This document shows positions 20,534 through 31,200 of a stretch of DNA of 64,000 nucleotides, piece after piece. Under the pieces are notes generated by a model, which ran no database searches, had not been told where the DNA came from, and saw only the letters and a list, made by a program, of their open reading frames with translations. The DNA is from Saccharothrix sp. ALI-22-I. Lineage in GTDB: Bacteria > Actinomycetota > Actinomycetes > Mycobacteriales > Pseudonocardiaceae. Made by a program: the position numbers and the translations under genes. The DNA lies in NCBI RefSeq assembly GCF_001984175.1, contig NZ_MTQP01000049.1, forward strand, positions 62,001-126,000, written 5' to 3'. Every line of letters begins with the position of its first letter. The first letter of the stretch is position 1.

Positions 20534-21919
20534 ATGCTACGACTCGCGCGGCTGGCTCTCTGCTGGCTCGCCATGACAGCGCTCGCCGTGGGCGTCGGCG
20601 CCACTCCGGCGCAGGCCCAGACGGCCGACGCAGCCTACGTGATGGGGTACTTCAAGGAATCGCTGAACGGTTCGGGCAACGTCAACGCCGTCCACCTCGC
20701 CGTCAGCAACGACGGTCTGGAGTGGACCCCGCTCAACGACAACAACGCCATCCTCACGCCGACCGCGGGCACCAAGGGCATCCGCGACCCGTTCATCACC
20801 CGGCTCAACAACGGCACGTGGGTCGTGCTGGCGACCGACATCCCCGTGGGCGGCTCGTTCACCAAGCCCAACCAGAACATCCACGTCTGGACCTCGCCCG
20901 ATCTGGTGAACTGGTCGGCCGACCGGCTGCTCAACGTCAACAGCACCAACACGACGTCGTTCAGCTGGGCGCCCGCGGTGCACTGGGACCCCTCGCGCAA
21001 CGCCTACGGCATCACGTTCTCCACCATCCCCCCGGGCGGCTCGCACGCGGTGATCTCCGTCGCCTACACCACCGATTTCGTCACCGCGACCGCGCCGGTC
21101 GTGTTCTTCGACGCCGGCACGGCCGTCATCGACTCCCACGTGATCACCAACGTCAACGGGATGAACTACCTGTACTACCGCAACGACGCCACGACCGGGA
21201 TCATCGGCGCCCGCTCGACGTCGCTGGAGCCGGGCAGCTTCACCCGCTACAGCGGCGCGATCGGCGACAACCGGTGCACCGAGGCGCCGACGCTGGTCAA
21301 GTCGCTGACCGCGAACAAGTGGTGGCTGTGGGCCGACACCTACTGCCCCAACGCGAAGTTCGACCTGTGGGAGGGCGACCTCGCCGCGGCGACGTGGACC
21401 AAGGTCGGCCGGCAGTCCTACACCGCGCCGCTGAACGCCAAGCACAACACGATCCACCCGATCACCGCGGCCGACCGTGACCGCCTGCTCGCCCGCTACG
21501 GCGGCACGAGCTGGAACCGGGTCAAGTCGCTCAACTTCCCGGGCCACTACGTCCGGCACGCGAACTCCGTCGGCCGCATCGACGAGCAGCCGTTCGAGCC
21601 GCACCAGGACTCGCAGTGGCGGCTGCGGGCCGGCCTGTCCGACGCGAACGCCGTGTCGTTCGAGTCGGTCAACAGGCCCGGCTACTTCCTGCGGCACCAG
21701 GGCTTCGAGGTCAAGCTCATGCAGAACGACGGCACGTCGACCTTCGCCGCCGACGCCACCTTCACCCGGGTCGCCGGCCTCGCGGATTCCTCCTGGTCGT
21801 CGTTCCGCTCGGTCAACTACCCGACCCGCTACCTGCGGCACTCGGCCTTCGTGCTGCGCATCGACGAGATCTCCACCGCGACGGCCCGCGCGGACGCGAC
21901 CTTCCACGTCGGCTACTGA
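20534..21919 (+). CDS. secreted GH43-like arabinosidase with CBM42 (AbfB) domain
   Basis: Product of 461 residues from ATG 20534 (AAAGGAA ribosome site). Residues 1-29 form a signal peptide ending AQAQ. Residues about 33-320 are a five-bladed propeller of GH43 type, with TKGIRDPFITR (Asp85) as the most family-like element; the other catalytic positions are less certain from motifs alone. Residues about 325-461 form an AbfB arabinofuranose-binding trefoil with repeated blocks such as LNFPGHYVRHANSVGRID and YPTRYLRHSAFVLRIDE. The CBM42 points to arabinofuranosyl side chains as target. It probably works outside the cell with the preceding enzyme, sharing its operator-controlled transcript. Confidence 0.85.
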   Translation: MLRLARLALCWLAMTALAVGVGATPAQAQTADAAYVMGYFKESLNGSGNVNAVHLAVSNDGLEWTPLNDNNAILTPTAGTKGIRDPFITRLNNGTWVVLATDIPVGGSFTKPNQNIHVWTSPDLVNWSADRLLNVNSTNTTSFSWAPAVHWDPSRNAYGITFSTIPPGGSHAVISVAYTTDFVTATAPVVFFDAGTAVIDSHVITNVNGMNYLYYRNDATTGIIGARSTSLEPGSFTRYSGAIGDNRCTEAPTLVKSLTANKWWLWADTYCPNAKFDLWEGDLAAATWTKVGRQSYTAPLNAKHNTIHPITAADRDRLLARYGGTSWNRVKSLNFPGHYVRHANSVGRIDEQPFEPHQDSQWRLRAGLSDANAVSFESVNRPGYFLRHQGFEVKLMQNDGTSTFAADATFTRVAGLADSSWSSFRSVNYPTRYLRHSAFVLRIDEISTATARADATFHVGY

Positions 21920-21923
21920 CCAC

Positions 21924-21960
21924 GTCCGCGGACGTGGCCGGGCAGGCCACGTCCGCGGAC
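21924..21960 (+). terminator. strong terminator of the GH43 operon
   Basis: GTCCGCGGACGTGGCC pairs perfectly over 16 bp with GGCCACGTCCGCGGAC around a 5-nt loop, starting 4 bp after the stop codon. The left arm is also part of an 18-bp self-palindrome. Confidence 0.85.
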
Positions 21961-22049
21961 CGAGTCCGGGCACGGTGGGGGAGCGGCCTTCCAGGCGGCG
22001 ATCGCCGGAGCGCTCAGTGAACTCGCGTGACCACTACGTCCAGGTACGT

Positions 22050-22382
22050 TCATAAGTGCCGGCTGACCGTGCGCACCGAGACGGTCACGCCCTCGGCGGC
22101 CGGCTCCAGGGCGATGCGGCGGGCCGACCACTTGCGGTCCCGGCGCAGCCGCTCGATCCGGGCCACCACCTCGGCCGGGGTGGAGGTGGGCTGGTGGTGC
22201 GGCACGCTCGGGCGGTCGGCCAGGCCGGTCTCGCCGAAGCGGCGGTGGCGGTTGACCCACTTGGAGGCGCACTGCCGGGAGATGCCCATCTCGGCGGCGA
22301 CATGCGCGATCGGGCGGGTTCGGCAGCGTCGGACCAGGCGGTGGCGGCCTTCGACGGACAGCGGGGCGTTACAGTGGAGCAC
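22050..22382 (-). pseudogene. IS481-family transposase, N-terminal fragment
   Basis: 110 residues: NAPLSVEGRHRLVRRCRTRP, IAHVAAEMGISRQCASKWVN, then PAEVVARIERLRRDRKWSAR and VTVSVRTVSRHL. This is the helix-turn-helix half of an IS481-type transposase. The rve catalytic domain is gone; the frame stops where the sequence approaches the GH43 operon terminator. Confidence 0.75.
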
Positions 22383-22544
22383 GGGCGGCTCTTTGTGCTC
22401 GGCGGATGTGTTGGTCGCACTTCCATCCTGCCGCCGAAAGACCCGTCCCCTCGTCTCAGCCCCTACCGGCCGTCACCAACGTCATGGCCCGCAACAATTA
22501 GTGGCGGTTTGCGCTGAACGAGGGCGCAGGCAGACACACCACCA

Positions 22545-22865
22545 GGGCGTGGTACTGCGCGAGCAGGTCACCGGCGTCATCGCCAACCGCGTCCACACCG
22601 CCGACGGCCACGACAGCACCCCGGCGGCCGTGGTCTGGGCCACCGGGTACAGACCGGACTACAGCTGGCTGGCCATCCCCGCGACCGGCACGGACGGCAC
22701 ACCGCAGCACACCGCAGGGGACCAGCCCCGTTCCCGGCCTGTACTTCCCTCGGTCTGCCGTTCCAGTGCAACCGCGGATCGGCCCTGCTGGGCTGTGTCG
22801 GGCACGATGCCGCCTTGCTCGGCGCGCACTTGGACCGCCACCTGGTCGCCGGCGCCGTCAGGGCC
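22545..22865 (+). pseudogene. C-terminal fragment of an FAD-dependent monooxygenase-like flavoprotein
   Basis: One frame reads VVLREQVTGVIANRVHTADG and AAVVWATGYRPDYSWL, the ATG-motif region near the C-terminus of flavin monooxygenases once annotated as K+-transport flavoproteins. It continues PVPGLYF; the next frame supplies LPFQCNRGSALLGCVGHDAA and HLDRHLVAGAVRA. The FAD and NADPH motifs are absent. It belongs to a different subfamily from the monooxygenases at 17 and 33 kb. Confidence 0.6.
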
Positions 22866-22869
22866 TGCT

Positions 22870-23499
22870 CCGGGCACCCTGCCCAGCGCGGAACACACAC
22901 GCGTTCTGCCGGATCCACCTCAGCACGCCGGTCCCGCACGGCGCGGTGACGGTCGGTCGTCGGACTCCTCCCGCGCAGTCCGCGCCCGCCGCGATCGCGT
23001 CGGAGCTGGGTCCTGCCGGCCCTGCAGTCGGTCTGCGCCATGGGCCCTTGGCCGGGTCGTACCCGATGCGCAGGTCGCCGGTCACCCGCTTGCGCCACGC
23101 CGGTTCCGCCGCGGGGCCTTGAGCCGCCGCACCTCCTCGTCGCCGAGCAGCACGGTGCTGGCCGAGGGCGACGACTGCTGGACGCCGCCACCCCGACAGT
23201 CCAGAACGAACTGTGGACCTGGCTCGCCGACCCGCTGACCGGGCGATCACTCGACCGACCGGGGTCCGCCGTCGCCGTCCTGCGACGAACTCCGGAGGAC
23301 GAGCGGGTCGGCATGCCGACCGGGTGGCACGCTGCGTTCCGGGTACCTTTCAGGGCGTCGGAACGCTTGTCGTCGGCCGGAACATCGGCGAGGGCATGGC
23401 GCCCTCTATGACGCGCTCGACTGCGATGGTGTCGACGTCGTCCGTGTGTGGAATCTTGCTGCCTCGCGAAGGCTCCCGGGAGCGGCGGACGGCCGCGAC
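22870..23499. other. 630 bp with no supportable gene
   Basis: Both strands give only GC-driven open frames without motifs. The stretch lies between a flavoprotein remnant and the broken SIS gene and is probably further degenerate sequence. Confidence 0.5.
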
Positions 23500-24224
23500 C
23501 TAGAGCATTGGCACGTGGGCTCGGTAGTGGTTGAGGTGTCGCTCGTTGGCGGTGTCCCCGTCGGGGAGGTTGGAGCTTTGCCAGAGGGGGACGGACACGT
23601 GGTTTGCCGCGGCCAGTGTGGTCAGGCGGACCAGCAGGAGGTTCCACAGGTAGGCGGAGCAGAGGGTGGACAGGGCCGCGGTGGTTCCGCTGGGGGTGGG
23701 GACCACGGCGTCGCCGGGCGGGATGTCGGTGTCCAGTAGAACGTCGGCCAGTTCTCCGAGTTTGGCGAAGGATCGCGCCGGGGCGTTGTCCATGTGGGGC
23801 GGGAGGAGAACGCGACGACGTAGGCGCCCCGTCGCTTGAGTTCATGGGCGATCTCGACGGGGAAGGCGTTGACGCCCGAGTTGGAGAAGATGACACCGAC
23901 GTCGCCGGGTTGGACCTGGGCTTGCGCGATCAGCGTCGCGGCCAGTCCGGGGACTCGTTCCAGTTGGGTGCTGGCCTGGGCGCCGTGCAACGGCAGCAAG
24001 GCGGGGTGGAACAGCGGGCGCACGCAGGCCGGCCCGCCCGCGCGGTAGAAGGTCTCCAGCACTGCGGCCAGGCTGTGTCCCGCGGCCGCGGTGTGCACCA
24101 GCAGGTCGGCCCGGACGACGTCGAGGAGCCGGTCGGCCACTGTGTCGAGTGCGGCGGCGTTGCGGTCTTCGATCAGGCGGAGATGCTCGCGCATCGCGGT
24201 GCCGAAGTCGCTGGGAAAGTCCAC
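23500..24224 (-). pseudogene. SIS-domain sugar-phosphate isomerase-like protein, single frameshift
   Basis: GTG 24224 follows GAGGAG. The first frame carries MREHLRLIEDRNAAALDTVA, DLLVHTAAAGHSLAAVLETF, PGDVGVIFSNSGVNAFPVEI and GAYVVAFSSRP. Near 23795 the homology jumps one frame to MDNAPARSFAKLGELADVLL, TPSGTTAALSTLCSAYLWNL and so on to a stop at 23500. SIS domains bind phosphosugars; the overall about 240-residue layout matches stand-alone SIS proteins. The single-base lesion could be a recent mutation or a sequence error; if corrected the protein is full length. A dre-like operator lies 46-57 bp upstream of its start, suggesting amino-sugar regulation. Confidence 0.75.
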
Positions 24225-24269
24225 GGGTGCTCCTCGCTGGGGTGGCTGTAGGCGGCAAGCCACCACACA

Positions 24270-24281
24270 TGGTCTAGACCA
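24270..24281. promoter_or_regulatory. dre-like GntR/HutC operator TGGTCTAGACCA
   Basis: A perfect 12-bp palindrome between the divergent SIS gene and SDR gene. It equals the core of DasR-responsive elements, which control N-acetylglucosamine genes in streptomycetes. DasR itself is not in the window. The site lies 29 bp before the SDR start and 46 bp before the SIS start, so it could govern either. Confidence 0.7.
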
Positions 24282-24310
24282 AGTTGCACTTCCGGGGTTA
24301 GTCTGCCTCC

Positions 24311-25018
24311 GTGAGCGATCCCGTGTTCCTGATCACCGGCGCCTCCCGAGGTATCGGAGCCGCCACCGCCCGACTGGCCGCCGAATCCGGCTACCGCCTG
24401 GTCCTCGTCGCACGCGACCAGCGCCGCCTGGCCGACCTCGCCACGCGGTTGGGCGCCCCCGACCGGACGTTGCCGATCTCCTGCGATGTCACCGACTGGG
24501 AACAACTCGGCGGGCTCGTCACCCGGGTACAGGACACCTGGGGTCGGCTGGACGTGGTCTTCGCCAACGCCGGCGCCAGCGTGGTGACCTCGTTTCTCGG
24601 CAACCACGGCGCGCCGCCGGACCAGTGGCGGGACATGGTGCTCGCCAACGTGTACGGCCCCGCGTTGACCGCGCGTGCCGCACTCCCCGCGTTGGTCGCC
24701 TCCGGCGGTCACCTCGTGCTGACCGGCTCGGCCGCGGGCCGCGGGGTGCGGCCGGGCAGCCTGTACTCGGCCACGAAATGGGCCGTCACCGGCCTGGCCC
24801 AGTCCATCCGCGCCGAGTGCGTCGGCACCGGCGTCCGGGTCACCCTGGTGCAACCCGGCCTGGTGGACACCGGCGGGATTCCTCCCGAACGGTCCCATGA
24901 CCCCAAACTCGATCCCGCCGACATCGCCCGCGCGGTCCTCTACGCGGTCAGCCAACCGACCACCGTGGACGTCAACGAGATCCTCGTCCGCCCGGTCGGT
25001 CAGGACCCCCACCGCTGA
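24311..25018 (+). CDS. short-chain dehydrogenase/reductase (classical SDR)
   Basis: Product of 235 residues from GTG 24311. Motifs: TGASRGIG (9-16), ANAG in place of NNAG (about 94-97), Ser in LTGSAAGRG and YSATK for the Tyr/Lys pair. VARDQRRL after the second strand suggests NADP(H). The short spacing to the divergent SIS gene (86 bp) and the dre-like palindrome in between imply common regulation. Substrate unknown. No downstream partner gene is intact. Confidence 0.85.
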   Translation: MSDPVFLITGASRGIGAATARLAAESGYRLVLVARDQRRLADLATRLGAPDRTLPISCDVTDWEQLGGLVTRVQDTWGRLDVVFANAGASVVTSFLGNHGAPPDQWRDMVLANVYGPALTARAALPALVASGGHLVLTGSAAGRGVRPGSLYSATKWAVTGLAQSIRAECVGTGVRVTLVQPGLVDTGGIPPERSHDPKLDPADIARAVLYAVSQPTTVDVNEILVRPVGQDPHR

Positions 25019-25420
25019 ACCGCACAGGTGTTCCGGGTCCACCCGACCTCGGCGTCGCGGGGTGAGGGCTGATCGTCCGATTCGGGTGTGCGGACGACGC
25101 CCGACCCCTGCCACGTCGTGACCGCCCACCTACCGCTGCCGCCACGGGCACGCCGGTGCCGCCACCACGCCACCGGACGTACGCAGGACCCTTACCCGGA
25201 CGAAGACCATCTGCTCGCCCGCGTCGGCGAACTGCTCGTACATCCACGGAGCCGACGCATCGGGTTCGGAGGGTGGTAAGGACATCTGAGCCGGCGACCA
25301 CCACCGCGTGGTGCGCCTCCGGTTCGACGACCGGATGCCGCATCCGCCGATCAGTGCCAGGTCGGCGGATGCGCACGGGGTCGGACGCCGCACCGTGGTC
25401 GGACGTCCTCGACAGGGGCA
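25019..25420. other. 400 bp without a clear gene
   Basis: On the reverse strand (about 25270-25130) a stretch YEQFADAGEQMVFVRVRVL followed by RTSGGV faintly resembles the end of a SnoaL/NTF2-like domain, but no start or full domain can be seen. Nothing else is supportable. Confidence 0.35.
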
Positions 25421-26485
25421 TCAACGTCGGACGGCCACCTCGATGACGATTCGGTGGTCGACGTGCTCGTATTCGCGCTTGCGCAACCGCCGGGCGGGTC
25501 CGGTGAGTCGTACCTCGGCGGTGGCGGGCAGGTCCTCGCTCGACCGGCCCGCCGCCAGGACGATCACGCCGGGTTCGACGACGAGGTGGCCGTCCAGGCC
25601 GGTGTAGGCGAAGTGCTCGGCGTGCACGCGGAACACGACAATGGCGCGCTCACCGGCGGCAAGGTCGACCGCGGCGAAGGAGAGCAGGGCGCGGACCGGG
25701 CGGGCGACCTGTGCGACGGGGTCGGTGCCGTAGAGCTGCACGACCTCGACGCCTGCCCGGCCCCCGGTGTTGGCCACGTGGACGGAGACCTCGAACTCCT
25801 CGTCACACCCGACCTGCGTCCGGTCAACGCGCATGTCTGCGACGTCGAAGCGGGTGTACGACAGGCCGTGGCCGAAGGGGAACGTCGGGCTGGGGTCCAG
25901 GTTGGACAGCGCCGACTGCTTGCCGCCAAGGGGTGCGTGCAGATAGGTGTGCGGCTGGCCGCCGGGGGAGGAGCCGATCTGCGCCGGGAGCTTGCCGCGG
26001 AAGTTCGCGCGTCCGGCGAGCAGGCTCGCGAGCGCGGGGCCGCCCTCCTCGCCCGGCAGGAACGTCTGGACGATCGCGGCGGCGCGGCCGTGGAACCGGC
26101 CGACGGCGTAGGGGCGGCCGCTGCACACCAGCAGCACGGTCGGCGTGCCGGTGTCGAGCACGGCATCCACCAGCTGCTCCTGGACGCCGGGGAGGCGCAG
26201 GTCCTCGACGTCGCAGCCCTCTCCGGAGGTCCCGATGCCGAACATGCCGGGCAGGTCGCCGACGACCACCAGCGCGATGTCGGCCGCGCGGGCGAGGTCG
26301 ACGGCCTCCTGGATGCCGGAGGTGTCGGGTTCGCGGACCGGGCAGCCGCGGACGTGCTCGAACTGGACGCCGGGCAGTTCGACGGCGAGCGCTTCGCGGA
26401 AGGTCGGCGCGGCGACGCCCAGGCCCAGTTCGGGGCGGTCGGACAGGACGTGGTTGGGGAACGAGTAGCACCCGAACATGGACCG
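25421..26485 (-). pseudogene. GH3 beta-glucosidase/xylosidase, C-terminal part only
   Basis: The frame enters from the type B IS end and begins RSMFGCYSFPNHVLSDRPEL. It contains the GH3 second domain (ADIALVVVGDLPGMFGIGTS, GEGCDVEDLRLPGVQEQLVD, VLLVCSGRPYAVGRF, IVQTFLPGEEGGPALASLLA, GKLPAQIG, FPFGHGLSYTRFDVADMRVD) and the fibronectin-III-like end. The N-terminal barrel with the nucleophile Asp is replaced by the IS terminus (product starts MADFWHPT from IS sequence). The acid/base side may be intact, but without the nucleophile no hydrolysis is expected. It was probably cytoplasmic and acted on plant oligosaccharides. Confidence 0.85.
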
Positions 26486-26830
26486 TGTGGGGTGCCAGAA
26501 GTCGGCCATATGGTCTGACCTGCGGTTAGGCTGCTGTGGGTTCGTACTCGTTGATCATGCCGCCGAGGACTGGTCTGCGGCGTGTCGACGTGTGGTTCGG
26601 CTCTGTGATCGGGTGGTCCGGTCGTGGTGGGGTGAGTTGTCGGGCTTGGTGTGGTCTGCGGTGGTTGTAGTGGGCCGCGTAGCGGTCCGGCACCGCCCGC
26701 AGGTGGTGTTCGTCGATGATGAGCAGTCGGTTGGTGACTTCGCGTCGGACGGTTCCGACGAACCGCTCGGCGTGGGTGTTGGCCCGTGGACACCGTGGTG
26801 GGGTCTTCACGACCTGGGTGCCTGCGCTGG
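26486..26830 (-). mobile_element. right-end fragment of the type B insertion sequence
   Basis: The terminus TGTGGGGTGCCAGAAGTCGG (from 26486) is the same end found at 16537. Behind it the transposase C-terminus reads RANTHAERFVGTVRREVTNR, YAAHYNHRRPHQARQL and RRPVLGGMINEYEPTAA. About 345 bp remain; the left part of the element is missing beyond about 26830. It interrupts the GH3 gene. Confidence 0.8.
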
Positions 26831-26954
26831 AGAAGGCCGCGTCGAACGAGGAACGAGTCCGCCAAGCCGGCCCCACCCACGCCCCCACGGGCACGAACCA
26901 GCCGGGGCCAAACAGTGGGGATCCGAACTGGCGGACGCAGCTCGGTGACGACTG

Positions 26955-27050
26955 GCGCCGGTCTGGACCGGCAACCGCACCCGCTTCCGCCTCAACCCAG
27001 GGCGGAAACCGCCAGCTCAACGCCGCCCTGCACCGGATCGCCCCGCACCG
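26955..27050 (+). pseudogene. IS110-family transposase, C-terminal scrap
   Basis: VWTGNRTRFRLNPG in one frame and GGNRQLNAALHRIA in the next correspond to the conserved GN.RH.LNRGGNRQLNAALH segment near the C-terminus of IS110 transposases. Only about 30 codons remain, with a one-base shift. Confidence 0.55.
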
Positions 27051-27169
27051 CCGCCAGTCGTCGGTGCCTGCTCACTGAACCGACCGATTTCGCTGTGTGA
27101 TCGCCGCTGGAGTCAGGTCGCCCTGCTGCTGCCCGACGTGGCCGCTGTGGTCCCTTCCGTGGCCGCGTC

Positions 27170-27199
27170 GGCCAGTTCGCGGTGGACGCCGAGTGAATA
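27170..27199 (+). promoter_or_regulatory. shared upstream element, copy 1 (SDR-P450 operon)
   Basis: The 30 bp ending in GGACGCCGAGTGAATA match the element at 32662-32691 at 26 of 30 positions. It lies 97 bp before the SDR start. Being placed ahead of the two forward transcription units of one cluster, it is a candidate promoter/activator site, perhaps for the AraC protein at 35-36 kb. Confidence 0.6.
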
Positions 27200-27296
27200 G
27201 CGTCGTCTTCGTCAATCTCGACACGCGGGGAACAAGGCGTGTCGCCCGGCGGAACCACACAGACGCTCGTTACCCGACCAGAAGGACAGCGCAGAC

Positions 27297-28172
27297 ATGA
27301 ACTACGACTTCCGGGACAAGGTCATCGCGGTCACGGGAGGTGCGGGCGGCATCGGCAGCGCCATGTGCCGGCGGTTCGCCTTCGGGGGCGCGAGGTGCGT
27401 CGTGGTCGACATCGACGAGATCCGCGCCGTGAGGGTTGCGGGTGAGTTGCCGGGCAGCGGGCATGTCGGCATCGGATGCGACCTGATGGACTGGGGGCAG
27501 GTCGAGCGGCTCTTCCAGCAGGTCGACGCGGCCTTCGGCCGGCTCGACGTCCTGGTCAACAACGTCGGCATGACCAGCACCGAGCGTTTCGACGTGCGCG
27601 ACATCCCGAGCATCGAACGGGAGGTCGGGCTCAACCTCGTGTCGCCACTGGTCACCACGCGGCTCGCGATCCCGTTGCTGCGCGGCTCGCGAGACCCCAG
27701 GGTGATCAGCACGGTGTCCCTCGCCGGCATCTTCCCGCAGGCCGAGACGTCCGTCTACTGCGCGTCCAAGTTCGGGTTGCGCGGCGCGATGCTGTCGATC
27801 GGGCTCGACCTGCGCGAGAAGGGGATCCTGGCCGGATCGGTGCTGCCGTCGGCGACCGACACGCCGATGCTGCGCCTGGAGGCCGTCGAGGGCGGCAACT
27901 CGATGCAGTTCCAGGAGCCGCCGCAGCAGCCGTCCGACGTGGTGTCGGCCGTCGTCAGCATGCTGGACAAACCGCGGCTGGAGGCCTACGCCCGGCCGAG
28001 GGAGTCGCTCAGCGCGCGACTGGCGATGCTGGTGCCCAACCTGCTGCCGAAGATCCTTCCCCTCTTCCGCAAGCGCGGTGACCGCGGGATGGCCCGCTAC
28101 CTGGAGGACCTGGAGCGCCGTGGCCTGGCCCGTCGGACCGATGGCCGCTGGGAGCTCGTGGCCGAGCGCTGA
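27297..28172 (+). CDS. short-chain dehydrogenase/reductase of the P450 cluster
   Basis: Product of 291 residues from ATG 27297 (ribosome site AGAAGGA). Cofactor motif TGGAGGIG (14-21), Asp at the end of strand 2 (VVVDIDEI), indicating NAD(H), NNVG in place of NNAG, Ser in ISTVSLAGIF and YCASK as catalytic residues. A roughly 60-residue C-terminal extension, rich in basic and hydrophobic residues (LAMLVPNLLPKILPLFRKRG), resembles that of SDRs acting on lipophilic substrates. It lies 47 bp upstream of the P450 gene and forms an operon with it. It probably oxidises the hydroxyl group made by the P450 to a ketone. Confidence 0.85.
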   Translation: MNYDFRDKVIAVTGGAGGIGSAMCRRFAFGGARCVVVDIDEIRAVRVAGELPGSGHVGIGCDLMDWGQVERLFQQVDAAFGRLDVLVNNVGMTSTERFDVRDIPSIEREVGLNLVSPLVTTRLAIPLLRGSRDPRVISTVSLAGIFPQAETSVYCASKFGLRGAMLSIGLDLREKGILAGSVLPSATDTPMLRLEAVEGGNSMQFQEPPQQPSDVVSAVVSMLDKPRLEAYARPRESLSARLAMLVPNLLPKILPLFRKRGDRGMARYLEDLERRGLARRTDGRWELVAER

Positions 28173-28219
28173 CCCGTACGCGGCCCCGAACTCCTACCAC
28201 CGCGAAAGGCAGAACCCCG

Positions 28220-31200
28220 ATGACCCACGTCCACCAGACCGAGCCGATTCCCGAGCGCCCATCCTGGCCACTGGTCGGCCACGCCCTCGATATCCCCAGC
28301 GGTGTCGACGGCCTGCTGCACGTCATGGCCGAGGCCAAGGAACTCGGGCCGCTGTACCGGGTGCGCGTCTTCGGCCGGGAGATCAACTTCGTCTCCGGGC
28401 TCGACCTGGTCACCGAGCTGTCCGACGAGACCAGGTTCCGCAAGAACCTGCACCCCGACCTGGTGCTGCTGCGCGACATCGGCGGGGACGGGCTGTTCAC
28501 CGCCTACAACGACGAGCCGAACTGGCGGAAGGCGCACGACGTCCTGATGCCCGCCTTCTCGTTGGGCGCCATGCGCGGTTACCACTCCACGATGCTCGAC
28601 GTCGCCAGGACGCTGATCGCGAAGTGGGACTCCGCCGCGGGGACGAGCGCCGTGGAGGTCGCCGAGGACATGACCCGGCTGACCCTCGACACGATCGGGC
28701 TGTGCGGCTTCGGCTACGACTTCGAGTCGTTCGGCCGCGCCGAGGCGCACCCGTTCGTGACCGCGCTGTCGCGGGCGCTCGACTTCGCCCAGACCAAGGG
28801 CGAGGCGCTGCCGTGGACCGGCCTGTTCCAGTGGAACAAGGCCGAGCAGTACCGCGAGGACCTCGACTACATGAAAAACCTCGTCGACGACGTCATCCGC
28901 CGCCGCAGGGCTTCCGGCGACACCAGCGTCGACGACCTGCTCGGCCGGATGCTGCACACGCGCGACGAGCGGACCGGCGAGCCGTTGGACGACGTCAACA
29001 TCCGCTACCAGGCGATCACCTTCCTCATCGCCGGTCACGAGACGACCAGTGGGGCGCTCTCCTTCGCGCTGTACTACCTGACCAAGCACCCGGAGGTGCT
29101 GGCGCGGGCACAGGCCGAGGTGGACGCGCTGTGGGGCGACGCCGCCGATCCCGAGCCGGAGTACGGTGACATCGGCAAGCTGACCTACATCCGGCAGGTG
29201 CTCAACGAGGGCCTGCGGCTGTGGCCGACCGCCCCGGTGTACGCGGTCGAACCGATCGAGGACACCGTGATCGGCGGCAAGTACGCGGTGCGCAAGGGCG
29301 AAGGGCTGCTGGTGCTGATCCCGCAGCTGCACCGCGACCCGGCCTGGGGCGACAACGTCGAGCTGTTCGACCCGGAGCGGTTCACGCCCGAGCAGGAGGC
29401 GGCCCGGCCCGTGCACCTGTTCAAGCCGTTCGGCAGCGGTGAGCGCGCCTGCATCGGTCGTCAGTTCGCGCTGCACGAGGCGACGCTGGTGCTCGCGCTG
29501 CTGGTGCACCGCTACCGGCTGATCGACCACACCAACTACCAGCTGAAGATCAAGCAGTCGCTCACGCTCAAGCCGGATGACTTCACGTTGCGGCTGGCCC
29601 GGCGCACCAGCGCCGAGCGCCGCCTGCCCGCGGCCACCGCGAGCAGCGCCGAGCCCACGACCGCCGCTGCCGCCGTTGCCCGCCGCGCGGTCGGAACCGC
29701 GCTGACCCTGCTGCACGGCTCCAACCTCGGCACGTGCACGGGCATCGCCGGTGACCTGGCCACCGATGGTGACGAGCGCGGTTTCACCACGACCGTGGCG
29801 CCGCTGAACGACGTCGCGGGCAAGCTCGGCGCGGATGGCGCTCCGGTGGTGATCGTGGCCGCCTCCTACAACGGCCGCCCCACTGACGACGCGGCGCGAT
29901 TCCTCGCGTGGACCGAAGAGCTGGAACCCGGTTCGCTGGCGGGCCTGCCGTACGCCGTGCTCGGTGTCGGCGACCGCAACTGGGCCGCCACCTACCAGCG
30001 GGTTCCCGCGCTGATCGACGAGCGGCTGGCGGCGGCGGGCGCGACGCGGCTGCTGGAGCGCGGCGCCGCGGACGCCGCGGGCGACTTCGCGGGCACGGTC
30101 GACCGGTGGACGGCCGACCTGTGGACCGTCCTGCTGGAGCGCTACGGCACCGCAAGCGCGCCCGCCGCGGCCGAGACGGACACCGCTGCCGGGGTCTACG
30201 AGCTGGAGGACGCGTCCGAGTCGGTCACCGGTGAGCTCGCCGCCCGGCACGGTGTGCAGCCCATGGAGGTCCTCGAAGCCCGCGAACTGGTGGACCTGGA
30301 CCACCCGCTCGGTCGCTCCAAGCGGTTCCTGCGCGTGCGGTTGCCCGAGGGCGTCACCTACCGCACCGGCGACCACTTCGCGGTGCTCCCGCACAACCCC
30401 GAGGGCTTGGTGCGACGGGTCGCGGACCGGTTCGGCCTCGACCTCGACCGCACCGTGCGGGTCAAGTCCCGGCGCCGTGGCCGCAACAGCCTGCCGGTCG
30501 ACCGGCCGCTGACCCTGCGCCGCCTGCTGACCGACCTCGTCGAGCTGCAGGACCCCGCCACCCGCGAGCAGGTGGCCGTGCTGGCCGAGCACACCGCGTG
30601 CCCGCCGGAGCGCAAGCCGCTCGACGAGCTGGCCGCCGCGGGCGACCTCCACCACCGCAGCGTCCTGGACCTGCTGGAGCGGTACCGCGCCTGTGAGCTG
30701 CCCTTCGAGCGCTACCTCGAGATGCTGCCGGTGATGCGGGCCCGTCACTACTCGATCTCGTCCTCGGCGCAGGCGTCACCGGATGAGGTGGACCTGATGG
30801 TGTCGCTGCTGTCGGCGCCCCACCGCGGCGGTGACGGCACCTTCCACGGCATCGCGTCGCACTACCTGCAGACCGTCGACGCGGGCGACGTGATCCAGGC
30901 CAGGGTGCTCGCCGCCGGCGACGCCTTCCGCTTGCCGCTCGACCCGGAGATCCCGGTGATCATGGTCAGCGCCGGCACGGGCGTCGCGCCCTTCCGCGGC
31001 GTGGTGCTCGACCGCATGCACACCGGCGATCGCGGGCCGCTGCTGTCCTACTTCGGGTGCGACCACCCCGATGTCGACTACCTGCACCGCGCCGAGATGG
31101 AGGCGGCGCAGGACGCGGGAGCGGTGAGCATGCGCCCCGCGTTCTCGCAGGCTCCGGAGAACGGCGTGACCTACGTCCAGGACCGCATCGCCGCGGAAGG

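Noticed and set aside
28097..30748. 883-codon reverse open frame opposite the P450 gene.
   Set aside because: Composition is typical of antisense frames in GC-rich DNA, and the forward strand encodes an unmistakable P450-reductase.
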